Below the pieces are notes generated by a model. It was not told the DNA's origin and searched no databases. It saw only the letters and a program-made list of their open reading frames with translations. Below, one piece after another: positions 31,325 to 41,912 of a DNA stretch of 64,000 nt. Position numbers and translations under genes: made by a program. The DNA comes from Ephemerocybe angulata (taxonomy: Eukaryota; Basidiomycota; Agaricomycetes; Agaricales; Psathyrellaceae). Location: positions 186,001 through 250,000 of the forward strand of contig JAACJK010000121.1 in the NCBI GenBank assembly GCA_013368325.1, written 5' to 3'. Every line of letters starts with the position of its first letter. Positions within the stretch are counted from its first letter, which is position 1.

Positions 31325-34300
31325 TCACTCAACGTCCCTCCACGGCCTATCAACGTTGACGTCTCCTTCACCCTCCCCTTCTTCTCCCGTGCCAACCTCC
31401 CCTTCCATCCTCCTTGCCAGCTCGTTCATGTCTACCTCGGCCTCCCTCCTCACGCGTGCCCCGTACTCGTCCCCACCTGCGTCGTCGACAGTCTCCTTGG
31501 GGTCCCACGGGATGTCCGGTCCTACCCAGCCGCCATTCAGGTGGATGTAGTTGAGGAACGACCGCCAGAGGGGGTCGAGCCCGAGAACGTGCGGGTTCCC
31601 GACAATGATAAGAAGGGCCTTTGCTCGGGTGATGGACACTGTATGGGCGCGGGTGAGTTGCCGCCACGTTCAACGAAGTGAGTGCGAAGTGAAATGTACT
31701 TACCATTGAAGCGCCGTGGGTTGGCGACGAAACCGAGAGTATGTTTGAGGTCGTATGTGACGAATTCCTTGCTACTACGGACGGTCGAAATGATGATCAC
31801 TTTCCGTTCCTAGTGCGATGATTTAGTTTGGTACCCTGAAAGAGCCGACAATGGATACAGACTTGGCCTTGAAATTCCTCCACAGACCCGACCTTGATAC
31901 CATCCGCCACAGACCTCAATGCCGTCCTCAACTTTAAGCACTGAGCATGGTATGGCGCAATGACGCCAACATCGCCATCGTCTTATTAGGAATATCAGAA
32001 ACACCTCCAAAGAAATGCAACTCGAAAGCACTCACTCGTTCTCAGCTTTCCCCTGCCGTCCTTCAGCTGCTGCACATACGACTTCACTTGCAGCACCTCA
32101 TCCACATTGAAGAACGACGGGCTCGACACCTCCCTATCGTCCCTCCCCAGCACTGCGTGGAATACCACCGGAAAGTCGCCCTTAGGAAGGATCGGTGCGC
32201 CCAAATACGCATTCGTCGTCGCCGCATCCGCGCACGGGACCAGATCCCCCCATAGAACCTCTCGTTCGGGAACTTCAAAATCGCAGGGTGCGACCTAAAG
32301 TTCTGCGTCAACTTCACGACCCCCGTCTGCTCCTGGACGTCATACGCCTCCTCCCGCTCCATCAACCTCTCAAGCCAGCTCTTCTCCAGCCCCAGAGCCC
32401 TCGCTACCGCGCTCCGTACGATCGGACCAAGCTGCTTCGGATCGCCGCCGAGCACCACGTTCATGCGCCCGTCAGCGAGAGTCTTGACAGGGACGCAGAC
32501 CTCCGGCTCAGTCGCCTGCCCAGCCTCGTCTACAAACACCCACTGGAAGTGCCCTCTCTGCACTCCGACCCCCGCCAACATACTGGCCGCCACGCACGTC
32601 GAGACGACCACCTTGTAGGCCTGAAGCTGGTCGAGAGGTGGAACACCAAAGCACTGCTTCTCGATGGCGCCAAATGACTGAGACGCGAGGTACGCGTAGT
32701 CGGTAAGGGCGTCGGGCACAGTTTCCTTCGAGCGTGAGGGCGCGTACATACGAAAGAGGTACTGTGGGGAAAGCGAGCTCGCGAGACGCTCGGCGATGAG
32801 GTCCGCCGCAGAGTTGCTGGGGGCACAGGCGAGGATGCGGGCGGAAGGGTTGGCCCAGAGAATTTGGCGGATAGCTTCGACGATGGTTACAGTCTTTCCG
32901 GTACCAGGGCTGCGGTTCTCGATGAGTACGTTCTTCACGCTGAAGTGAAAGGCGTTGGAGGACTTACGGGCCAAAAACAATAAAAGGGGCTGATCCTGCA
33001 GGCAAGCTCGCAATGCTTTTCACGGCCAAGGATTGTCGCTCATTGGACCCAATCAACGGATTATAGTACGCCAGTCCTGGGTTCTGACTTGCTCCAAGTG
33101 AAGTCGTATGGGAAAGGTGTTTCTGTAGAGGGAAGAAGATTCTATCCTCTTCGAACGCAGAGTCTAAGGCCTGGTGTTGACGCCTCAGAACAATGCGGTT
33201 TAGTTTGAAGCGAACATTGTATTTCTGAGATGGGGACCAAGCGCTGAAGGACGAGTGGAAGCAAAGGCCCACTTCGCTTTGCCGAACTACGTGGACGTGG
33301 CCTTCGAACCACTGTCCGGAAGGCGCGTCTTGACGCTGAACAAGCATCCGGTCGCCTATGTAACGACGAGTAAGTAAAAAACATACGGCCTTCTCAGGAT
33401 GCGAGCTCACCGACAAGGACGCTAGGTCGTTTTTCAGCCAATCCAGGAATGCCAAGGCTGAGTTGGGTCGAAAATTGGCAAGCCGTCAAGATGGATGGAA
33501 AAGATGTGCAATTTACTTACTAGTAATAACGGTTATGCTTTGAAAGGGTGGCATTAACCATGTCATATCTCGCCAAGTCGGCTCTAAAATGACAAGTAAA
33601 TTTAGACGTTTTCAGATTCTTGAAGCCCAAATGCTCGACTCACTCGGTGCGGAATTCCTCTGCCCATAAAAGACACTTGAAGTGCCTGGCGTACGTCGCA
33701 CTATTGAGCACATTCGGCATGAAGATCTTCCTGACATCGCCATTTAGTTGCTTCAGAGACCCGCCCTGCTCTGCCACAGAAAGAAGATCCAAAAGATGCT
33801 TAGGCATCGCTGCTCGGGGAAGGGGAAGGACATAGTTAACGGCATTCGCAGAGGGCGGGGCCACGCCTTCGATTACTGTGGACACTGGAGAGCGGACAGC
33901 GCGTCCACCGGAGCGAAGGCGAGGATCGATGTATGGGGAGACGGGCTTCAGAGCTTCGTGGTCGGCCTCATTCCCGATGATTGCGCTCAAGGGGCGCGAT
34001 ATGATAAACGTCTTGTTGAGTTGTGTGTCTTGGAATGTAAGCTCCAGACGGTCTTCAAAACGACCAATGAAGCGTTCATTGAACTTGAAAGAGACGGTCG
34101 CTGAGGAAGAAAGAGCGATTGTGGTTCCGAGCGTAGCGGTGACAATGGAGAAGCTGTGGGTGGGTCGTTAACCAGAGATCGATGCTATGAGTCTTGGACG
34201 ACGGACGTACCCTGACTGGACCTTTCGGCTACCCTGCATGGAGGCCAGGTCAGCCTTCACCAAGATAGACTTTCCATCGGCCTGGCCAGACTTGAGAGTC

Positions 34301-34857
34301 AGCGTGGCGACCCGCCCCTGCCAAATACCAGTCGGGGGGTCGATGAAGCCCAAATCTATGATGCCCTCGATGGTGATGCCGTTCTTGTCTTTTTCGGCCT
34401 CGTCTAAAACGCTCCGATAAGCCATAAACACCTCTTTCCTCTTGTGCTTCACCCCGTTGACATGCATATCCCATTGAGCTCGTGGAAGCGCAATTCGACA
34501 GAGAGGGCAGTAGGTGTGCGCGTCATTGCTCACGCCGGGGCATGGATCCACGGCGATATCAACGCCTCGACGCTGGGCGATGGCAGCGTGATTCATGCCT
34601 GAGATGTGGCTCTCCCAGTTGGCGGAAGGGAGGTTCTTCTCGCACACAGTGCAGTGATATGTCTGGGGGGACGGTTGAGCAGAGTTTGCGTAGGTGCGAT
34701 GTCTCCTGGACTTGAGATGCATCTGGTACTCGTATGGAGTCGGTGCAACGTAGCCGCACGGCTCGCATGAGCGAATGGTATGGTTGTGACGACAGGATGT
34801 GCCTTCTGGGCACGTCCCAGTGACAAGGATATTGGGGCAGTTGCGCGAGCTGGACAT
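31325..34857 (-). CDS. SDE3/MOV10-type RNA helicase with N-terminal zinc fingers; one apparent frameshift
   Basis: Superfamily 1 helicase of the Upf1-like group; relatives act in RNA silencing and transposon control. Exons: 34857-34211, 34153-33644, 33583-33521, 33457-33411, 33355-32968, 32909-32036, 31981-31863, 31809-31704 and 31638-31325. N-terminus: CCCH finger ([20 protein letters not shown]), then C2H2/matrin-like fingers ([60 protein letters not shown]). Then [15 protein letters not shown], the Walker A loop ([16 protein letters not shown], split by an intron), [12 protein letters not shown] (DEAG), [60 protein letters not shown] and [16 protein letters not shown]. In exon 6 near 32257-32262 the frame shifts by one base in a run of six G (plus strand C). 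Adding one base gives 1022 aa with every downstream phase correct. Confidence 0.85.
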
Positions 34858-35552
34858 GGCGGGAAATCGAACGAATAGAAAGTCAAACCACGCCCATACG
34901 CATGCTTTATAGAGAGACGGGTGGGACGTAAATTCTGCACGGAAGTAGTGCGTGCGCGATCGATCCGCTCGACATGAGCTTCGATCCAAGCCTCGTTTGA
35001 CTGGCAACCGACACTTCTGCCCATGTGTCCTCGGGAAAGTCAATTAGAGTCTACCCATGGCCAGGACTTCGGTGACAAAGGCAGCGCTGAGTATGGGCGC
35101 ATGTTCGCCGCACGACGTACATCCAGGGCGTGTGCTCACGTTCAGGGCTGCCAGCGCTAACGACCGACACAGTAATCAGAGGGCTTGGACAGCTCCCTGT
35201 AGGTGATGTTTCAGCTCGAGATATCAATGCCTTCTGGAACTGAGTATTAAGGAATGTACTAACCCTTTGCTGGTATGGCTGGCAGGAAGCAAGGGGGAAA
35301 CTTGTTCGAAATGGAGGGATGTTGAAGATAAGATGATCTAATCTAATCTACCTAGCCCTGCCTCCAATCATTCGCAACGATTCCGAACTCTGAGTCTTAC
35401 CAAACTCTTACTCCTCCACCCAACTTCTACCGTGTCACCATACACCTGTGCCCTGTAGAGGCGTTCAGTCGATATCAGAGCCATTGACCTTTGGTCGGAC
35501 GAAACTCCTCAAAACCTGCGCCGACTACACTAGTACTCGTTCAGCTCAACCA
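34858..35552. promoter_or_regulatory. Divergent promoter region, helicase / PPR-like gene
   Basis: About 700 bp between the two divergent start codons. It contains no gene and must hold both promoters. It has a short ATCTAATCTAATCTA run near 35335. No specific factor site is identified. Confidence 0.5.
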
Positions 35553-37301
35553 ATGCTCAAGTCATTTCGTACTTTGGTTCCTCGGCGCGCCAGGTCCGAG
35601 CGACAACCTATCCAATGCTCTATCTCCTCAGGGAGCTCCTTAAAGTCGACTCCAATAAGCAACTTCGCCGGAGCAGGTGCACTGGACCATGGGGAGACGG
35701 GTCCTAGTGGTCCCAAGGCTCCAACACGCATACCCAGAGACCGGAATCTCGACGAACACGACAATGACCTGGGGGCTTCAAGGAAGGATGCGGAAAGAAG
35801 TACTTCATGGATTCGACCACGAAACTTACAGTGGCACTCAAGCACTACTACACCGGCGCTTCTGAAGCGGAGATCAAGAACGGAGAACCCACAATCGCTG
35901 CCCACAGCTCGCCCCCAGTCCTCCCGGAGCTCCTCCCAGCCAGGAACAGGAAGTCCTATGCACACGACGGGAATTCAGGCTCGCTCATCTTCCAACGTCT
36001 CAGCGCGTCTGGGCTTTGATTCCGTTGAAGCGCTGCGCGACATCCTGGAGGCCTACCGAAGGGACGAGGACAGCACCAGTGCAGTATCGGCTATTCGACG
36101 GAATCCACAACTTGCTCATTACTTCTCCACACCCACCTTCAGCGAATTGAAAATTCTTCACAAATTTGCAGAATCCCGACACTATCAGTACAGCATCGAA
36201 TCAGTGCGACTTGCCGAAGCAATGGACCTGGAGCTCGAGGACGCCTTCCTCCAAATTTGCAGAGGTCTTTCATCCAGAAAGGCTTGGTCCCTGCTTCGAG
36301 AGGTGGCTGAAGAGGCAATGTCGAAATGCAAGCCTGACCCGTGCTGGCTCGGGTGGTCTGCGCTTGCTTCCATCAAACTTGGAAATACACAGGTCCAAGA
36401 AACGATACTCGGCGATTTCGCCTCGATAGGCTACAAACCTACCATCAGCATATATCGGGGCCTATTTCTCGCTGCATTGGAGAGTGGTGACGTCCCTCGA
36501 GCGGAACATATCATCGAATTGGTGGGCGACAGCGGATATTCTTACGCCAACCTAGTCGATGAGCTCTACAAGGTTCCTCGCGAAACCCATGTCCTCCGTC
36601 GCATCGAGAGCAAAATTCTAGCCATGCTGCCAAGTGTCGAAACAGCGGAATCCCAAGTGGGTGTCCTAAACGCCATGATGGAGAGATATCTCCTTTGCGA
36701 AAGGATCGAAGATGTATTTCACCTCCTCCCTTTCTTCATCCCAGAAACCCTTGTCCTGTTCAAGGCAGCCTTGGATCTTAGTGAAAGGTCAACCGCAATC
36801 TTCGCCCAGCCAAATTCGACTCCCGCCCCACTCTCCCTTCTCCCCGAACTTCTCTTACCGACTGAGCTAACGTTCAACATCTTCGCGAGATATTGCGCTA
36901 CCAAGCAGAACGTCGATGGTGCTGTCTTGCTACTGCACAGCATGACCTTCTTGGAACACTCCCCATCCACTTTAGTCCTAGCCTTCATTGTGTCAGCGTG
37001 CTGCGAGGCCCACCGTCCTGGTCTCGCAATCGAACTTGTTGCCGGAATCTGCGATCCCGCCGTCACTCCACTTGGCATGTTCAAGGAGTTGCACCCGCAG
37101 GCCTTCTCGGACCCCGCCTCTGTCCTGCATCGGATCCACCTACGCTCTAAGGAAGTCACAGTTTTCAATGCATTGATTCGTAGTCTACGGAGACATCAAG
37201 GCCGGGATGTTGGCGACCAACTCTTGCGTATCATGGAGCTCAACGGGGTGTCGCCGGACATAGAAACCATGCAGCTTTTCAAGGGGAAACCGAAGATTTG
37301 A
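35553..37301 (+). CDS. PPR-like mitochondrial protein, intronless, 582 aa
   Basis: A single open frame. The ATG at 35553 gives MLKSFRTLVPRRARSERQPI, a basic, acid-poor, amphipathic mitochondrial targeting type. Residues about 30-170 are disordered and Ser/Pro/Arg-rich. From about residue 190 the protein is all helical in degenerate 30-40-residue pairs, such as FSELKILHKFAESRHYQYSI, YRGLFLAALESGDVPRAEHI, ELTFNIFARYCATKQNVDGA, VLAFIVSACCEAHRPGLAIE and VTVFNALIRSLRRHQGRDVG. The last has the pentatricopeptide pattern (FNALIRSLxxxG...D...RIMELNGVSPD). PPR proteins bind organelle RNA; the specific target is unknown. It lacks introns, unlike all neighbours, as is common for fungal PPR genes. The frame is open upstream of the ATG, but only through non-ATG codons. 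Confidence 0.7.
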   Translation: MLKSFRTLVPRRARSERQPIQCSISSGSSLKSTPISNFAGAGALDHGETGPSGPKAPTRIPRDRNLDEHDNDLGASRKDAERSTSWIRPRNLQWHSSTTTPALLKRRSRTENPQSLPTARPQSSRSSSQPGTGSPMHTTGIQARSSSNVSARLGFDSVEALRDILEAYRRDEDSTSAVSAIRRNPQLAHYFSTPTFSELKILHKFAESRHYQYSIESVRLAEAMDLELEDAFLQICRGLSSRKAWSLLREVAEEAMSKCKPDPCWLGWSALASIKLGNTQVQETILGDFASIGYKPTISIYRGLFLAALESGDVPRAEHIIELVGDSGYSYANLVDELYKVPRETHVLRRIESKILAMLPSVETAESQVGVLNAMMERYLLCERIEDVFHLLPFFIPETLVLFKAALDLSERSTAIFAQPNSTPAPLSLLPELLLPTELTFNIFARYCATKQNVDGAVLLLHSMTFLEHSPSTLVLAFIVSACCEAHRPGLAIELVAGICDPAVTPLGMFKELHPQAFSDPASVLHRIHLRSKEVTVFNALIRSLRRHQGRDVGDQLLRIMELNGVSPDIETMQLFKGKPKI

Positions 37302-38334
37302 AAGGGCAATCTGTAATGACAGCTACTGTTGTCGTGTGTGAGGTTGGGCACTTGCACATAGATCTATATGAAGGATGAACCACGCGGTTGAAGGTCCTCT
37401 ACGTGACTCTCCTCCCCATCTGTACTTTAAATAAGATAAACCGCCAGGTTGTGCTTCTGGACTGTTGAGAGGAGGATCTGGGTTATTCTGCTGGGCTGGC
37501 CAAGGGCTGGCACTGGACTCTGCCGAGCCTATTGAATCTGATTAGATAATTGGCGAAATCGAATGTTCTATTTCTTTGGCCTTGGCATGGCACTTTCACT
37601 GCCTCCGGCCCCAATTTATAAAGTCCCCTGAGACTTGATTAACGTGCCAAAAGCTCTAGGTTGAGAGCTTTGACGGAGCAGCTTAACGAAGTACCTAGAA
37701 TCGGTTAGATTTATCGGCATGTCTAAAATCCTGTAAACTTTCAAGACCCAGGATCTGGGGACGTACAATTTGGATCTGAGGGTGTCGTACGCAAGCGTGA
37801 TGGCTGGCAGGAGCGTCGAGCCATCGAACGAGATCTCGCGCGCCTGATTTCTCCGCTTTCGGTACTTACCATCAGCTCGAACGTGTCAGCAACACCAAAT
37901 GCAAAGTCATTAAGGTACCGAGTCCCGACATACCATAGCATTCAACCCAAGTGCAGCTCCATAGCTATATGGCCATTTCAACTGAGTCCCAAAGGTGAGG
38001 ATAGACTGGCGTGACCAATGAACAAGGTAGTACATGATATAGGCTACTAGTCGCGCCCAGCGCCAAGGTATGTACAACACAGCCACCCATCAGATACATC
38101 AGGACGCGCTGCTGCCTGACTCTTCCTTTACCATTAGGTTGTAGACTGCGTGGACTTGGCTAAGCTCTAAAAGCAGTGTTAGTACCTTTATACATATCAT
38201 ATCTATCTGTATCATACATTAGTTAGACTTCCAAATGAAAATTAGACCCTTGATTTGAATTTTACCAGAGGTGTATCGGAACTGGTGGCCTTAGAACATT
38301 ATTGCAGGTGCGCCGCGCGCGTCAAAGCTTGCGA
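37302..38334. other. Mostly non-coding; a possible gene remnant near 37.7-38.1 kb
   Basis: On the minus strand a few joinable pieces, WPYSYGAALGLNAM (about 37940-37990) and AREISFDGSTLLPAITLAYD (about 37770-37850), are flanked by GTATGT, GTAAGT and AAATCAG splice-like sites. They suggest two exons of an unrecognised gene, but no start or end can be placed. The rest is non-coding. Confidence 0.3.
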
Positions 38335-38362
38335 CCGGAAATTTGGATGTCCAAATTTCCGG
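38335..38362. repeat. Perfect 13-bp-arm palindrome
   Basis: CCGGAAATTTGGA, a two-base TG spacer, and the exact complement. A related imperfect copy (GGAATTTGGGCATCCGAATTTCC) lies about 70 bp downstream at 38408-38430. Two similar palindromes close together suggest paired protein sites or the remains of a hairpin element. Confidence 0.75.
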
Positions 38363-38524
38363 AAGGTCATCACTGGCCGTGCTCAGCGTTATTCATCAGT
38401 CATGCTAGGAATTTGGGCATCCGAATTTCCAGAGGGTCCCGGTGCAGCATGCTCAGAGTACTCGCAGAATTGATCTTAGCCGCGGCTCGGCCTTAAGTCC
38501 AGGCCGCGCCCTACTTGTGTATAA

Positions 38525-38601
38525 GCCCTTGTGGTGCAGCGGCAAGAGGTTCCGCCTAAGTTTGATCATGAGGTAGTCAGTTCAATTCCTGCTAATGCCA
38601 C
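38525..38601 (+). tRNA. tRNA-like sequence with Pol III signals, degenerate
   Basis: A-box-like TGGTGCAGCGG and B-box-like AGTTCAATTCC are 40-odd bases apart, and TTTTT follows a few bases after the tRNA end. The 77-base span could form a partial acceptor stem (about 5 of 7 pairs), but the anticodon and T stems pair poorly. One reading of the loop gives AAG (Leu), which is not secure. It is either a decayed tRNA or the head of a tRNA-derived retroposon. Confidence 0.3.
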
Positions 38602-39552
38602 TCTTTTTACCTTGGTGTTCCTAACCTACCAGGTCCGAAATCTACCAGTAGCACGTCGTTTTTCGGAGTGTTCATGACGTATGCAGATTCCGCAAAGCTC
38701 AAAAGTCTGCGGAATCCAATGATATCATAGTTCAGTGTGTAAGTCTTTAGGGGTTTATTCCATTCCATTGACCGGCTGAGCTTCGAGGCAGGGCATGCGC
38801 CTCATACCACACCCTTCCTATCGAGGTCAAATCAGTATTCAATAGCAAGCTTAGGTAAGGTGATCTGTTTTGATAAGAAAACGGGATCACTTTTTGGACG
38901 GATACGGTAAGGCTTTGAGGAGTGAGTGAATAGGCGCCCAATCCCGGATGCCTTGGACACCCTTCATGACAGACATCCTGCCCCAATTCCGCCATGGACC
39001 CTTTACCGCATCCCATCCATGATGCATCACCGTTACCGATGCGTTGTGGGCTTTTCACCTGATCTCATCTCGGTGGCAAATTTTGAGTATCTCATTTTTA
39101 GTTTTGATTGATGGTCTCGGCAGGCTGGGCAAGCCTGAAGCGAGCAGTACGCGCTAGTCTTCACTTTCGCTTCAGTGTCATCATTGCGCATGAGGGTGCT
39201 CCGAGTTGTTAACTTGCCGTACATTTGGCTTGCCTTCGGAGCTCAAGGTCCAAGGATCATAATTTTGGCTTAAATTTTGATTCAATTGAAGAGAAATTTA
39301 AGCTTCTTGCTGTTTCTACAAGCTTTCTTAGGTTTTTCATGTATTGCAATAGTCCTCGTTGACTTCCAATACACTTTGTGTGGTGTGTGCCCACCGGCGC
39401 TTAACATGTGCTTGCGTAATCTGTTTGGGTCTCATGGCCAGCGCCAAACAGTCTCACCAGCTCAATGTCAGACGTTTAATTGAAACCACTACGACCATTC
39501 TCACCGCCTCTTACAGTATTTCTACCTTACACTGAACGACGAACTTACAAGC
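38602..39552. other. Upstream region of the nuclease gene
   Basis: About 950 bp without a gene. A 9-bp-arm inverted repeat (CTTAAATTT / AAATTTAAG) is near 39268-39302. The nuclease promoter must lie here. Confidence 0.4.
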
Positions 39553-41579
39553 ATGGGCATCAACGGTCTTTGGCAGGTGGGTAGGTTACACTGCCGGATT
39601 GGGATGCAACTAACCTTGGAGTCACTGGTCCATTTAGGCTATCGCTCCCGCTGCGCATCACCGGTCGTTTGCTGAGTTTTTGACATCGGAAGCCGTGGAG
39701 CGAACTAGCAATGGGGAGAGCCTTCCTGTGATCGGTGTTGATGCGAGGTGAGTACCAATAGCTTGGAAAGCAGTACATCAAGCTAACTCGAGTGATCTGT
39801 GTAGCCCGCTGATGTTTGAGGCACAAGGTGCCGCCATTCGTGCTCGCAAGAAGGGGGGTTCACTGGCCCGCATTGGGCGGAATGTGGAGTACAGTACCCT
39901 GATGAAGTTCCTTGAGCAATTCATCCGGGCACCGTGCATTGTCCATGTCGTGTTTGATGGGGGTGCACGCCCTGTTAGAAAGCGGAACCGAGCTGTAGGG
40001 CAGGGCCGCGGTCAAGAGCACTATCTGACTGGGGGATTTCGTGCTCTCCTGGATGCCTTTGGCTTCCACTGGTCAACTGTATGTACCATATGAGCTCATT
40101 TCAATTGTTTATTGACCCAGTTTCGACTGATTTAGGCTCCTGGGGAAGCAGAGGCACAACTGGCTCATATGAATCAAGCCGGCATTGTAGACTTTGCCTT
40201 CACGTCCGACAGCGACATATTCCTTTTTGGTGCTGTCCGCGTTATTAGGCGGTGAGTAGATCTTATTCCCGCTAAAGCTGTAGAGATCTTAACATGATTT
40301 GCGCAGGCCCCAGATGAAGGAGAATCACGATCATATTGAGGTGTATACCTCTGATGCGCTCAAGGACCAGGATGCCGGCGCACTCTCCCGTATGGGAATT
40401 CTCTTCCTAGCAGTTGTTGCTGGGGGAGACTATGATACGGTATGCTGCTGTTTATTTCTGAGGTGTAAGGCACCCTGAGCAACTTTCCTTGTAGACTGGG
40501 CTTCAGGGATGTGGCTTCGACACAGCGTATATGCTCGCTCAGTCTACAGAGCTTCCACAGCTGCTCAATGCCGCAATCAGTACCGAGGCTGGCACTGTCG
40601 GCAAAGCATCTGATGCTCTGGCCCGATTCCGTCGTCGACTTCGCTCTGAGCTCATCACCAATCCCAATCTCCACACCAGGCGGTTCTCGGCTGCGGCTAA
40701 TATTCCCGAAACGTTCCCTGACCTTGGGATTGTTCGCCAATACAGCAATCCCATCACAGATACTGGTCCAAACTCGGCGGCTGAGCATCTTCTAAAGCGG
40801 GACCTCAACTTACCCGATACGGAACGCTTGGTTCGTGCTGCTTGCGATATTCTTGAATGGAGGTGGCCAAGAACCTATGAGATGCTCAAGTCCTCTGCGT
40901 GGCCGGGCCATTGCATGCGTCAGATTCTGGAGGTATGTTTGCGCATCCATATCTGGCTTGTCCAAAATCTTGATTGTCCTTCTTCGGATCCGTTGAACTA
41001 GATGAAGCGAAATGGCATTACATCGCATATGTCAGACACCGACTACTACTCTAAATCAAATGGGCTTGGCGGTAAGGCTATCCGGTGCATCCTGAAGATT
41101 GTTACAACATCGCATCCAGGAGCTTCAGAGGTGTTCAAGTACTGCGGACTGGAGATCTGGATTCAGAGTGTAAATGTCCCTGCTGTCCAGGCTTACGAGG
41201 AGGTCATGTGTTGTGACATTGGATCTTTTGCAAAGTTTAGGACTACTGCCACCCTTTGGATTCCAGGTAAGATTGTCAATTACGTCTATCCGGAGCTCGT
41301 CGTGCAGTACTTCCGAGATGGAGAAATGCGCCGCCGCGCTCCATCACAGCGCAGTGCTAAGCGAGCTCCCGCTGTTGTGGTGCGCGCAAGCGCCAGCCCT
41401 CCTCGCACCTCCGGCCCCCACGAGAGGAGTGACTCCACGGTATAGTCTTCTTCCCACTATTTGTCTCCTCCTGGTTTCTGACCTATTCAATAACCTAGGT
41501 CCGTGTCACCGAAGTTTACGATGCAAGGCTGGGCAGAACCGTGCTCGATATCTGCACGGATGCAGAAGAGTCTGCTTGA
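39553..41579 (+). CDS. XPG/Rad2 superfamily nuclease (GEN1-like)
   Basis: Structure-specific DNA endonuclease of the FEN1/XPG/GEN1 fold. Exons: 39553-39576, 39638-39747, 39805-40078, 40136-40251, 40307-40439, 40495-40932, 41002-41439 and 41499-41579; 1614 bases, 537 aa, all phases consistent. The N-terminal region begins MGINGLWQAIAP, as the family does. Metal-binding acids are all in place: Asp43 (VIGVDAS), Asp96 (VFDGG), Glu140 and Glu142 (APGEAEAQLA), Asp161 and Asp163 (TSDSDIFLFG) and Asp216 (GGDYD). The helix-hairpin-helix that follows is LQGCGFDTAYMLAQ. A C-terminal ATLWIPGKIVNYVYPELV segment resembles the tail of agaricomycete GEN1-like proteins. It is followed on the same strand, 333 bp later, by a tyrosine recombinase. 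It appears intact, so it is either a host resolvase paralogue or element-borne. Confidence 0.85.
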
Positions 41580-41912
41580 TGAGAAAATCTGTTCCCAGCG
41601 GGGCTCGGGTTTTACGGCCGTGGTAGGACACATTCAATTGCAGTTTTCATTTGTATCATCCATCTTTTTATTGTGCATGTAATGATATATATTGTACTTT
41701 TAGTGCTAATCTCTTTTCAACCCTGAATCTGTGAATTGCCGGCCTGCTCAAGCAGCACTGCAGGTGCACTGTCCATAGTCTAAATCTACCCGTCGAGTAC
41801 CGAGACATGATCGATCGGGCTGCCCCAGAATGTTATTCACTGTCCAAGGGTTCCCTCCAATTATCATCATCTCCCGTCTCCCATTTGCTCATCTCCAGTC
41901 CCAGTATCTGGA
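41580..41912. promoter_or_regulatory. Spacer between nuclease and recombinase genes
   Basis: 333 bp with AT-rich sequence after the nuclease stop and the promoter of the recombinase. No repeats seen. Confidence 0.4.

Noticed and set aside
31293..31550. Plus-strand Ser/Pro-rich frame
   Set aside because: Antisense of the last helicase exon.
41002..41445. A separate small gene starting MKRNGITSHM
   Set aside because: The frame joins the nuclease in phase through a good GTATGT-AACTAG intron and ends in the family C-terminal segment, so it is exon 7 of that gene.
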